Assembly (NCBI GenBank): GCA_045538635.1
Contig: JAZSRU010000041.1
Span: 1-24,000 of the forward strand
Direction of reading: 5' to 3'
DNA: 24,000 nt
From: RGIG5270 sp045538635
GTDB lineage: Bacteria > Verrucomicrobiota > Lentisphaeria > Victivallales > Victivallaceae
Positions 15,720 through 22,991 of this stretch are shown one piece after another. The notes beneath the pieces are model-generated. The model ran no database searches, was not told the DNA's origin, and worked only from the letters and a program-made list of their open reading frames with translations. The translations under genes and the position numbers were made by a program. Within the stretch, counting starts at the first letter, position 1. Each line of letters opens with the position of its first letter.

Positions 15720-16814
15720 TCAATAAATTTTAACCGGAGTTTTGCGCGGAATATATGTAAAAAGCTCTGCGACTTCAGCATTTGTCATGCGCACACAGCC
15801 GTTACTCATACTTTTGGTGATACTGCCTTCATCCCATGTTCCGTGGATACCGTATCCGATATAAGCAGAATCAGTATTGCCTGTCGGCATAATTTTGAGC
15901 CAATGAGTTCCGAGAACATTATCTTTTTCTCCGTAAGGAACGATTTTGCCATCGGGAGAATACCATGACGGATGTTCGATCTTGTCGGTGAGAATAAAAT
16001 CACCTTTGGGTGTTCTGCCCTCTTTGCCGATACCGATGTCATATATTGCAAAAAGGTCGCTGCCGTCAAAAACATAAAGCAATTTTGCAGCTTTACTTAC
16101 TTCGATTTTCCAATCCCCTTTGTAAACACGGAGGTTTTGTCCCGGATAAATAACGGTACTTTTCAATTTATTTGCCTTCATGATCGCGCTTACCGGCAGA
16201 TTGAAATTTATGGCAATGCGGTTCAAACTGTCACCGCTTTTGATTACATAAGATTGATTTTTGCCGCCCGGAACACCGTCAAAAAGGATTTTGATATTGA
16301 GAGCGCGCAGATATTTGCCGAGAGAGCGGTAATACAATGAGGATTTATTTTTAAGTGTTGCTATCTCTTTCAGCAGCAAAGACTTGGCAACTTGATAATC
16401 AGTATCTTGAACTGCTTTGGCAAAAAGTTTGTTGCGTTCTGCATTTTTCAGCTGCGGTACTTGGTCAAGCTCCACTTTGCCGAGAGGATAATTGACTGCA
16501 TCCTCTGCGAGTTCAGCATCAACTTCAACTGCTGATTTTGCCGCAGGTTTTGCAATATTTTTCACTTCACTTTTGCGGGGAACGGCAACGGGTGATTTTT
16601 TAACAATTTCAGCTGATTTTTCTGTTTGGACTGCAGGTGCAGGTTCTTTTTTCTCATTTTCTTCTGTATCTCTGCCGAAGAAAAATTCATATACCCCCCA
16701 GGCGCAGAAAAAAAGCAGGATTATCCAGAAAAACACCATGTATGGTTTTCCGGATTTTTTCTTCTGATAACCGGGTCCCGAATTATCATCATAATTGTAT
16801 CGAATGTTAGCCAT
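15720..16814 (-). CDS. LysM and L,D-transpeptidase (YkuD) domain protein
   Basis: This is a membrane-anchored cell-wall enzyme of 364 residues. A basic N-terminus is followed by one transmembrane helix (about 26-46), a proline-, alanine- and lysine-rich linker to about 105, a helical part, a LysM peptidoglycan-binding domain (SYVIKSGDSLNRIAINFNLP to GQNLRVYKG, roughly 185-232) and a C-terminal YkuD domain. The YkuD active site reads IHGTWDEG then SMSNGCVRM: the catalytic Cys and Arg are present, and the His of the usual SHGC is Asn, a known variation. Such enzymes form 3-3 peptide cross-links or attach proteins to peptidoglycan. No ribosome site precedes the ATG, which lies where transcription from the promoter at 16821-16849 should start. 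The frame extends to a GTG at 16832. It is the first gene of the accA-tpiA operon. Confidence 0.9.
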   Translation of the reverse strand: MANIRYNYDDNSGPGYQKKKSGKPYMVFFWIILLFFCAWGVYEFFFGRDTEENEKKEPAPAVQTEKSAEIVKKSPVAVPRKSEVKNIAKPAAKSAVEVDAELAEDAVNYPLGKVELDQVPQLKNAERNKLFAKAVQDTDYQVAKSLLLKEIATLKNKSSLYYRSLGKYLRALNIKILFDGVPGGKNQSYVIKSGDSLNRIAINFNLPVSAIMKANKLKSTVIYPGQNLRVYKGDWKIEVSKAAKLLYVFDGSDLFAIYDIGIGKEGRTPKGDFILTDKIEHPSWYSPDGKIVPYGEKDNVLGTHWLKIMPTGNTDSAYIGYGIHGTWDEGSITKSMSNGCVRMTNAEVAELFTYIPRKTPVKIY

Positions 16815-16820
16815 ACTATT

Positions 16821-16849
16821 AATATACACCACAAAATGCTTTTTTGCAA
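16821..16849 (-). promoter_or_regulatory. Promoter giving a probably leaderless mRNA
   Basis: On the minus strand TTGCAA (16849-16844) and TATATT (16826-16821) are 17 bases apart. Only six bases (AATAGT) separate the -10 element from the ATG at 16814, so the expected +1 is the A of the start codon. No Shine-Dalgarno sequence is present, which agrees with a leaderless transcript. Confidence 0.6.
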
Positions 16850-16891
16850 ATTTATTTTATAAAGCATGGCAAAAAGAGTTGTTTCAAGCAC

Positions 16892-16917
16892 AAAAAAAGC
16901 ACGGCATAACACCGTGC
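16892..16917 (-). terminator. Strong intrinsic terminator
   Basis: GCACGG (minus 16917-16912) pairs with CCGTGC (16904-16899) around a seven-base loop, followed directly by seven Ts (16898-16892). It ends the transcript of the hypothetical gene at 16935-17663 and insulates the L,D-transpeptidase promoter. Confidence 0.9.
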
Positions 16918-16934
16918 ATAAAAAAATTGATCTG

Positions 16935-17663
16935 TCAGAAATAGACTTTTTCCGGATTCACTTTGACCGTTATAACTTCATCCGACCATTGATCCGGCAA
17001 ACCGGTTGCCACCCAATTATGATAATTATCGCCGGTCCCTACCTGAATCAAACCGCCCTTGTTGCGTAGCATCTGGATATTGACCCCCTCGCGTTTTTCC
17101 GAACTGAATGCAGGTAAATAAACAACATCACCATTTGCATTATCAAAATTATGGTGATCACCTTTCCAATTTCTACTCACAGTACTTCTTATACCCTTAT
17201 CATCAACTGCATACAAAAAGCCCTCGCCGAGATGCACAGTATCAATCAGCCCCGATGCAAACCGTTCAATATCCACAATATGCTCTGTTTTATGGAGAAT
17301 ATACAGCAAAATATATTCCGGAGAATCCAATATTGCCGCGTCCTCCCTCGCCCCGTATACAAAACGCTCGATCGTACATGGCAATGCATCATAGCTCAAT
17401 TTCAGATAAACAAAATTCCACGGCTCATACCATGAATCTATAACATAATTCTCCAAACTGCAATATCTGCCGTTCAAGCGGAAAATACAATCCGACATGA
17501 CAGCAACAGTTTTATCCCCCTCTTTTTTTACATTCATCTTGAAAAATCCCTTACCCGCACTGTTTTCAGGCGCCGGCAAAGGTGCGCCGTGAATTACAAA
17601 ATCATTCTGTTTGCGTTCAACGGTAATATTTTCTCCGCCGATAATGTCAATAGCGCGTCCCAT
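16935..17663 (-). CDS. Unrecognised protein, 242 residues
   Basis: I do not recognise this family. The protein has no signal peptide or membrane segment. It starts with MGRAIDIIGGENITVERKQN, is rich in aromatic residues and beta-type alternation, and contains a segment (about 80-150) LSYDALPCTIERFVYGARED and LLYILHKTEHIVDIERFASG. The C-terminal third holds WKGDHHNFDNANGDVVYLPAF and WVATGLPDQWSDEVITVKV, suggesting an all-beta fold, but this is impression only. The ATG at 17663 is clear: AAAGGAG sits seven bases upstream. The frame extends to 17720 through the gdhA terminator, which rules out the longer form. It lies between two terminators with its own promoter-like sequence, so it is monocistronic. 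Its codon use resembles its neighbours. Confidence 0.75.
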   Translation of the reverse strand: MGRAIDIIGGENITVERKQNDFVIHGAPLPAPENSAGKGFFKMNVKKEGDKTVAVMSDCIFRLNGRYCSLENYVIDSWYEPWNFVYLKLSYDALPCTIERFVYGAREDAAILDSPEYILLYILHKTEHIVDIERFASGLIDTVHLGEGFLYAVDDKGIRSTVSRNWKGDHHNFDNANGDVVYLPAFSSEKREGVNIQMLRNKGGLIQVGTGDNYHNWVATGLPDQWSDEVITVKVNPEKVYF

Positions 17664-17692
17664 AACAAAACTCCTTTCTGTTGTTTTATTAC

Positions 17693-17720
17693 AAGATACA
17701 ATGTCAACCCCCACGCTCAA
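17693..17720 (-). promoter_or_regulatory. Possible promoter of the unrecognised gene
   Basis: On the minus strand TTGAGC (17720-17715) and TATCTT (17698-17693) are 16 bases apart, about 30 bases before the gene's ATG. The better hexamer TTGACA (17707-17702) has no -10 at a proper distance. Some promoter must lie here because the gdhA terminator is directly upstream. Confidence 0.35.
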
Positions 17721-17724
17721 AAAT

Positions 17725-17758
17725 AAAAAACTCCGTTCTGCAAAAATACAGAACGGAG
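17725..17758 (-). terminator. Intrinsic terminator of gdhA
   Basis: A perfect ten-base-pair stem (CTCCGTTCTG / CAGAACGGAG, 17731-17740 and 17749-17758) has an eight-base loop. On the minus strand it is followed by six Ts, an A and more Ts. It begins 28 bases after the gdhA stop. Confidence 0.92.
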
Positions 17759-17786
17759 CGTAAAATCGACCTTTGGAGAGAAAAGA

Positions 17787-19127
17787 TCAAATACCTTGTG
17801 CAATCATTGCTTCTGCAACGGTTCTGAAACCGGCGATATTGGCACCGGCAACATAATTGATTGAGCCGTCAGTTTGTTTGCCATTGTTGACACATGCGCT
17901 GTGGATACCGCTCATGATACCGCGCAAACGGGCATCAACTTCAGCAGCGGTCCAGTAACCGTGTCCGGCATTCTGGCTCATTTCAAGACCGGAAGTTGCG
18001 ACACCGCCGGCATTGACAGCCTTGCCGGGGGCAAAAGTAATACCGTTCTGAGCAAAGCATTCGATAGCTTCAGGACGGCAGCCCATATTTGAAACTTCAG
18101 CAACGAGTTTGACACCGTTTTTGACCAGAGTTGCGGCATCATCACCGTTGAGTTCATTCTGAATTGCGCACGGCATGGCGATATCAACAGGAACTTCCCA
18201 GGGTTTGCGTCCGGCGATAAATTTGCTGCCGGCAAATTTCTCTGCATAGGGAGCAACAATGTCGCGTCCGCTGGAACGGAGATCAAGCATATAAGCAACT
18301 TTTTCTTCAGTCAAACCGTCTTCATCAAGAATGTAACCATCAGGACCGGAGATAGTTACAACTTTTGCACCAAGATTGACAGCCTTGAGAGCAGCACCCC
18401 ATGCGACATTACCGAAACCGGAAATGGCAACGCGTTTGCCTTCGATTTTTTCATTCTTGAGTCCGAGCATGTGCTGAACAAAATAAATAGCTCCGAATCC
18501 GGTTGCTTCAGCACGGACGAGTGAACCGCCCCAGCCGAGACCTTTGCCGGTCAGAACACCGTTAAAAGCATTGGCAAGGCGTTTGTACTGACCGAAAAGA
18601 TATCCGATTTCGCGTGCGCCGACGCCGATATCTCCGGCAGGAACGTCTGTATCCGGACCGATATGACGGAAAAGTTCACGCATAAAATTCTGACAGAAAG
18701 TCATGATTTCGCGGTCAGATTTGCCTTTGGGATTGAAATCGCTGCCGCCTTTACCGCCGCCCATGGGGAGAGTGGTCAAAGCATTTTTGAACATCTGTTC
18801 AAATCCGAGGAACTTCAAAACTGAAAGATTGACAGTCGGATGGAAACGCAAGCCGCCTTTGTAGGGACCGATTGCGCTGTTGAACTGGACGCGATAGCCG
18901 GTATTCACCTGAATTTCGCCGTTGTCATCGATCCACGGGACCTGAAAAGTAACGATGCGTTCAGGAACGGTGATGCGTTCAAGGATTCTGTTTTTTTCAT
19001 AACGGGAATCTGATTCAAGCAAACCGCCGATAGATTCAAAAACTTCAGTTACACTCTGAATAAATTCTGACTCCCACGGAGCCTGTGATTTACGCAATTC
19101 CAAAACTTTTGCCGCGTACTCATTCAT
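17787..19127 (-). CDS. gdhA: Glutamate dehydrogenase, probably NADP-specific
   Basis: GdhA aminates 2-oxoglutarate to glutamate with ammonium and NAD(P)H. It is of the 446-residue hexameric class like E. coli GdhA. The substrate domain shows GYRVQFNSAIGPYKGGLRFH, then FKNALTTLPMGGGKGG with the reactive lysine, and DVPAGDIGVGAREIGYLFG with the catalytic Asp. The dinucleotide domain has the GFGNVAWGAALKA motif. The length and close match to the E. coli-type class suggest NADPH use, but cofactor choice is inferred. AAAGGAA lies eight bases before the ATG. It is transcribed away from a LysR-type gene across overlapping promoters and ends in its own strong terminator, so it is monocistronic and probably regulated by nitrogen supply through that regulator. 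Confidence 0.97.
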   Translation of the reverse strand: MNEYAAKVLELRKSQAPWESEFIQSVTEVFESIGGLLESDSRYEKNRILERITVPERIVTFQVPWIDDNGEIQVNTGYRVQFNSAIGPYKGGLRFHPTVNLSVLKFLGFEQMFKNALTTLPMGGGKGGSDFNPKGKSDREIMTFCQNFMRELFRHIGPDTDVPAGDIGVGAREIGYLFGQYKRLANAFNGVLTGKGLGWGGSLVRAEATGFGAIYFVQHMLGLKNEKIEGKRVAISGFGNVAWGAALKAVNLGAKVVTISGPDGYILDEDGLTEEKVAYMLDLRSSGRDIVAPYAEKFAGSKFIAGRKPWEVPVDIAMPCAIQNELNGDDAATLVKNGVKLVAEVSNMGCRPEAIECFAQNGITFAPGKAVNAGGVATSGLEMSQNAGHGYWTAAEVDARLRGIMSGIHSACVNNGKQTDGSINYVAGANIAGFRTVAEAMIAQGI

Positions 19128-19183
19128 GATAAAAATTCCTTTGTAATATAAAATATTGTAAAAAAATTTATTAACAATTCAAT

Positions 19184-19212
19184 AATATACTTGCTTTATT
19201 TACAATTTGCAA
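19184..19212 (-). promoter_or_regulatory. Promoter of gdhA
   Basis: On the minus strand TTGCAA (19212-19207) and TATATT (19189-19184) are 17 bases apart. A leader of about 50 bases follows. The -35 element lies inside the spacer of the divergent lysR promoter. Confidence 0.6.
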
Positions 19213-19218
19213 TATATT
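19191..19218 (+). promoter_or_regulatory. Promoter of the LysR-type gene
   Basis: On the plus strand TTGCTT (19191-19196) and TATATT (19213-19218) are 16 bases apart. The two divergent -10 regions form an inverted repeat (19182-19189 and 19213-19220), so a regulator bound between them would affect both genes. Confidence 0.5.
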
Positions 19219-19252
19219 ATCTAAAAAAAATCAATCTAATTTTGAGATTAAT

Positions 19253-20128
19253 ATGGATCAAAAACGACTGCAATACTTTATAACTCTGGCAAAAATGCTG
19301 CACTTCGGCGCCGCCGCCGAAGAATTGAATATTGCCCAATCAGCCTTGAGCCGTCAGATAAATGTACTGGAAAATGAACTCGGCTGTCAGCTTTTCGACC
19401 GTTCAAACCGCTGGAATGTATCGCTGACTGCCGCCGGAGAGTCATATCTCATTGAGGCGCAAAAGATTCTGACTCAACTCGCTAATGCCAAACGCCTTGC
19501 ATCATCTGTTGCACGAGGTGAAGCCGGTACATTGCTCATTGATGTCATCCCCGCCGCTGTCAATGCGACCGGTTTCATCAATGCGCTGCGCCAGCTGCAG
19601 GCTTTCTATAAACAGCTGCATTTGAATATCAAGACCGCAAACAGCAAAATCATTTATGAAAAAGTCCGCGATCAGGAAACCGATCTCGGAATTGTCCGTA
19701 TGGAACCTGTCGAAGCCGAGGATATGCGTATGATGGTGCTGGAAAATGACTATCTGCTTGCCGCAATTCCAAAAAATCATCCGCTGGCAGCAAAAGAACA
19801 GCTTTTTCTGGCAGATTTCCGCAACGAAAGGATTATTTTTCAGGAGGCGCAGGATGCAACCCCGCTGCGTACCAAACTTGATATGCTCTGCCGCAATGCC
19901 GGATTCAAGCCCAATGTGATCATGGAAATTGAAAATATTACAGTTCTGCTGCATCTTTTGCCGGTACTCAACTGCGTAACAATCCTGCCGCAATCATTTC
20001 CGCGCCACAACCGTGATCTGATTTACCGCAAATTTGAGGACTGCAATGCGCATCTACCGATTTCTGCGGTATGGCGGGCAGACAATAATTCACCCACACT
20101 CAAAAAATTTCTGCATTTATTAACCTGA
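19253..20128 (+). CDS. LysR-family transcriptional regulator
   Basis: The N-terminal winged helix-turn-helix (MDQKRLQYFITLAKMLHFGAAAEELNIAQSALSRQINVLENELGCQLFDR in outline: LQYF start, AAEELNIAQSALSRQI helix pair, LGCQLFDR) is textbook LysR. A linker helix follows, then the two-lobe effector-binding domain from about residue 90. The total of 291 residues is usual. It is divergent from gdhA and 14 bases upstream of a nitroreductase gene with which it is probably co-transcribed. By the common rule for LysR genes it may control gdhA, itself, or both; the effector is unknown. The ribosome site before the ATG is weak (GAG nine bases upstream), which is common for such regulators. Confidence 0.93.
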   Translation: MDQKRLQYFITLAKMLHFGAAAEELNIAQSALSRQINVLENELGCQLFDRSNRWNVSLTAAGESYLIEAQKILTQLANAKRLASSVARGEAGTLLIDVIPAAVNATGFINALRQLQAFYKQLHLNIKTANSKIIYEKVRDQETDLGIVRMEPVEAEDMRMMVLENDYLLAAIPKNHPLAAKEQLFLADFRNERIIFQEAQDATPLRTKLDMLCRNAGFKPNVIMEIENITVLLHLLPVLNCVTILPQSFPRHNRDLIYRKFEDCNAHLPISAVWRADNNSPTLKKFLHLLT

Positions 20129-20142
20129 ACAGGAGGTATTTT

Positions 20143-20697
20143 ATGGATTTTCTCGACATCATGAAACAAAGAAAAAGCTGCCGTGCCTACGATCCGGCAA
20201 AACAGGTTTCACGCGAAGACCTGCTCAAAATCGTTGAAGCGGGCCGCCTCTCACCCAGCGGATGCAATTCCCAGCCGTGGAAGTTCATCGTTATTGACTC
20301 TCCTGAAGCAAAAGAAAAACTCTGCGATGCAGTCGTTGTCGGCGACGGAGTTACCGGTGCGCCGTGGCGTCATCAGGTATCAGCTTTCATCATCTTTGTC
20401 GAACAGAAGGCAAAAGTCATGCAAAGCGTTGTTGCCCATTACAAAGACACCCAGCGTTTTGCCCAGGGCGATATCGGTGCTGCTTGTATGAACATGTGCC
20501 ATGAAGCTTTCTCTCTCGGACTCTCAACATGCATTATCGGCATGAATGATCAGGAAAAAATGGAAAAACATTTCGGTATTCCGCACGGCTGTGAAACACG
20601 CCTCGTCCTCGCAATCGGATACAGCGCTGAACAGGGAACTTTCAACAAAGTGCGTAAGCCTCTCGAAGAAGTCTGCTGCTTCAATCATTGGGAATAA
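20143..20697 (+). CDS. Nitroreductase-family flavoprotein
   Basis: This is an FMN-dependent NAD(P)H oxidoreductase of 184 residues. The N-terminal RKSCRAYDP segment and AGRLSPSGCNSQPWKFIV form the FMN phosphate and isoalloxazine contacts of the nitroreductase family. The later GDIGAACMNMCHEAFSLGLSTCIIGM and a C-terminal LAIGYSAEQGTFNKVRKPLEE are also typical. Members reduce nitro compounds, quinones or flavins, and the natural substrate here is unknown. A strong AGGAGGT precedes the ATG. The gene directly follows the LysR gene on the same strand. The protein is cytoplasmic and probably a homodimer. Confidence 0.92.
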   Translation: MDFLDIMKQRKSCRAYDPAKQVSREDLLKIVEAGRLSPSGCNSQPWKFIVIDSPEAKEKLCDAVVVGDGVTGAPWRHQVSAFIIFVEQKAKVMQSVVAHYKDTQRFAQGDIGAACMNMCHEAFSLGLSTCIIGMNDQEKMEKHFGIPHGCETRLVLAIGYSAEQGTFNKVRKPLEEVCCFNHWE

Positions 20698-20716
20698 CAG
20701 CAAACGATAAACTGCC

Positions 20717-20760
20717 TCTGCCGCAATAAATTTCTTCTAAAAAAGAAGTTTAGCGGCAGA
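20717..20760. terminator. Inverted repeat between convergent genes
   Basis: TCTGCCGC (20717-20724) pairs exactly with GCGGCAGA (20753-20760), enclosing a second stem CTTCT/AGAAG (20734-20738 and 20744-20748) with an A-rich loop. It spans the end of the TauE-type gene and follows the nitroreductase stop, as expected for a shared terminator. Neither side has a good T-run, so efficiency is uncertain. Confidence 0.45.
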
Positions 20761-21477
20761 AATAACAATCAATATCTGAACCACCAGTTCAAATGACTGC
20801 TGGGACATTTTTCTGGCAATCAATATGCCGAGAAATGCCCCCAGCACGATCATCGGCAGCATACACAAATCAATATACAATGACTCAAGAACGATTCTGC
20901 CCTCAAGAATAAAAACCGGAAGCTTGAGGAAATTCAAAGTCATAAAATACCATGCCGAAGTACCGAGATATTCATCTTTGGGCAGCTGCATCGCCAGCAG
21001 ATAAATTGCCATGACCGGCCCGGCCGCATTGGCAATTTGAGTTGAAAAACCCGCACCCAGACCAATCAGCATGGCAAAACTCCAATGCGACGGCAGTCTT
21101 CCTTCTTTGAAAAATCTGCGCCGCACAAAATTCAATCCCGCCATCGCCAGAATTATTATTCCAATTGCAACCCTCAATGCGCCGTCATCAAAAAAACGCA
21201 TAACCACACTTCCCAGCGCGATACCGCACAATGCAAACGGCAGAAGTTTCAAAATAAGTTTCCAATCCGCTCTGCGCCGGTAATAACTCACTGCCATCAA
21301 ATCAGCCATACAAAGCATGATAAGCTGAATTCCGGTCGATTTGGCAGTCGGAAAACTCAACGCCAGCAAAACCACCGGCAAAGGTCCGAGTCCGGGGATA
21401 CCGGTTTTATTTATGCCGATCAGAACCGCACACAGGCACAATACCCCCCACTGCCACAATTCAATATTGTTCAGCAT
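20737..21477 (-). CDS. TauE/SafE-family membrane permease
   Basis: This 246-residue integral membrane protein has about eight hydrophobic segments and the signature patches of the TauE/SafE (sulfite exporter) family: LIGINKTGIPGLGPLPVVLLAL in the first repeat and GLGAGFSTQIANAAGPVMAIYLLA in the second, reflecting an internal duplication. Family members move sulfite, sulfoacetate or other small organic anions; the substrate here is not known. The ATG at 21477 shares one base with the MATE stop (TGATG), so translation is probably coupled; the frame extends three codons to a TTG. It is the last gene of the hpt/MATE series and ends in the inverted repeat shared with the nitroreductase gene. Confidence 0.88.
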   Translation of the reverse strand: MLNNIELWQWGVLCLCAVLIGINKTGIPGLGPLPVVLLALSFPTAKSTGIQLIMLCMADLMAVSYYRRRADWKLILKLLPFALCGIALGSVVMRFFDDGALRVAIGIIILAMAGLNFVRRRFFKEGRLPSHWSFAMLIGLGAGFSTQIANAAGPVMAIYLLAMQLPKDEYLGTSAWYFMTLNFLKLPVFILEGRIVLESLYIDLCMLPMIVLGAFLGILIARKMSQQSFELVVQILIVISAAKLLF

Positions 21478-22892
21478 CAGAAGCAATCATCCCAGATAAA
21501 ATTAAGATATTTGTTGCGGTAAACTGTTTTCTCCGGTTTCGGTGCGCCGTCTTTCGGCAAATGTCTGACCATGACCTTTGACATGAAATATCCGGTTGCT
21601 CCGGCAATGACATCTGCCAGCAGTCTTGCGGCAAAAATACCCTCTACATAACCGGTCTTGCAGCCAAGATATGACAGCGGCACCAACAGAATGAAAATAC
21701 GGTAAACATTGAGATAAGCCGTGATGATCGGACGGTCGCATCCGGTATAAAAAAATCCGCTGTAACGGTGAATTTCAATTCCCCACAATCCCCACGGAAT
21801 AATACGCAGAGCGGAAATGATTATTTTCTGCACTTCAGGGTCAGGCGAAAACTGTTTTGCCGCCCACGGCGCAATGAAAAAGAAAATAACTCCCATTACC
21901 AACAAAAATCCTCCGGCAAAACGCATTGAAAAACGGTGACATTCTCTGATACGACTGTAAAGTCTTGCACCGAAATTCTGACCGACGGTCGGCATCAAAG
22001 TTATCCCCAATGCCATCGGAAACATAAATGCCACAACTTCCAATCTGCCTGCCGCCGCACTTGCAGCAACTGCAGCATCACCGAAAACCGAAGTCATTTT
22101 AACAACCAATGCGCTGCCGATCGGCATCATCATCATACTGATGGAATTGGGAACAGCATAGCGTATTATCTGAAATGAAGCAGTACGGAAAACGCGCCAC
22201 GGTATGATTTCCAATGCAATCAAATGATGTTTGTGCCATACAAAATACACATTGACAACACATGTAACAAATTGAGAAATCACCGTTGCCAATGCCGCAC
22301 CTCTGATACCCATTTCCGGCAAGCCTGCCCAGCCGAAAATGAAAAACGGATCCAGAGCTGCATTGATAATCATACCGGTCATCATCATAAAACCTGATAT
22401 TTTCGGGGAACCTGCACCGACCGGAATACTGTTTGACAATCCTCCGATACTGGCGGTAAAACAACCGATATACCAGATATTCATATATCCTCTGACTTCT
22501 TCCAGAGCTTTTCCTGTCGCACCGAGTTTGACAAAAATATCCTCCATAAAAACGATACCAAGCGCCGCAAGCAGGATCGAAAAAATCATCGTCACCAAAA
22601 ATCCACTTGAAACAACTCTTGCCGCATTTGAGAGCTTATTATTACCGAGCAGCTGTGCCGTCGGTGCCATAACGCCATTGGCAATACCATGAAAGATACA
22701 TCCGATAAGCATAATGACCGGAAAGGTAAATCCCATTGCCGCCAGCGGAATTTTGCCCAACTGACCGACAAAGTATGTATCAACAATATTGTAACCGCAA
22801 ATCGCAATCGTCCCGGCAAGCATGGCAACACCGTTTTTCAGCATAGTGCGTCCTATCGGTCCATGCGTATAAACTGCTTTATTTTTACTCAT
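21477..22892 (-). CDS. MATE-family efflux transporter
   Basis: This 471-residue protein has about twelve transmembrane segments in two similar halves. The first half contains TIAICGYNIVDTYFVGQLGKIPLAAMGF and the second AVAASAAAGRLEVVAFMFPMALGITLMPTVGQNFGA in outline, the matching first-helix and PTVGQNFGA regions of the MATE family (sodium- or proton-driven export of cationic drugs and metabolites). AAGGAG lies eight bases before the ATG and directly after a hairpin with a nine-base T-run, so expression may depend on readthrough from hpt or on an undetected promoter. The stop overlaps the TauE-type start. The exported compound cannot be deduced. Confidence 0.93.
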   Translation of the reverse strand: MSKNKAVYTHGPIGRTMLKNGVAMLAGTIAICGYNIVDTYFVGQLGKIPLAAMGFTFPVIMLIGCIFHGIANGVMAPTAQLLGNNKLSNAARVVSSGFLVTMIFSILLAALGIVFMEDIFVKLGATGKALEEVRGYMNIWYIGCFTASIGGLSNSIPVGAGSPKISGFMMMTGMIINAALDPFFIFGWAGLPEMGIRGAALATVISQFVTCVVNVYFVWHKHHLIALEIIPWRVFRTASFQIIRYAVPNSISMMMMPIGSALVVKMTSVFGDAAVAASAAAGRLEVVAFMFPMALGITLMPTVGQNFGARLYSRIRECHRFSMRFAGGFLLVMGVIFFFIAPWAAKQFSPDPEVQKIIISALRIIPWGLWGIEIHRYSGFFYTGCDRPIITAYLNVYRIFILLVPLSYLGCKTGYVEGIFAARLLADVIAGATGYFMSKVMVRHLPKDGAPKPEKTVYRNKYLNFIWDDCF

Positions 22893-22906
22893 AATAACTG
22901 CTCCTT

Positions 22907-22937
22907 AAAAAAAAATACGGTATATAATATACACCGT
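22907..22937 (-). terminator. Hairpin and T9 tract just before the MATE gene
   Basis: On the minus strand ACGGTGTA (22937-22930) pairs with TATACCGT (22924-22917) with one G:T pair and a five-base loop; a longer stem is possible. After one A come nine Ts (22915-22907), then immediately AAGGAG of the MATE ribosome site. It fits an intrinsic terminator of hpt or an attenuator. The dyad also holds TATATT and TATTAT, so it could be an operator over a weak promoter. Confidence 0.6.
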
Positions 22938-22991
22938 TTAAAAAAAATTAAAAGTTATTATTTCAAAATAAAAAGAAATTCTCCGCAGAAT

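Noticed and set aside
17702..17707. TTGACA as the -35 of the unrecognised gene
   Set aside because: The only -10-like hexamer downstream (TAATAA) is about ten bases away, too close. The TTGAGC/TATCTT pair fits better.
19502..19993. 163-codon minus-strand frame inside the LysR gene
   Set aside because: It is antisense to a well-supported LysR effector domain, has no ribosome site and gives a Cys- and His-rich product typical of shadows.
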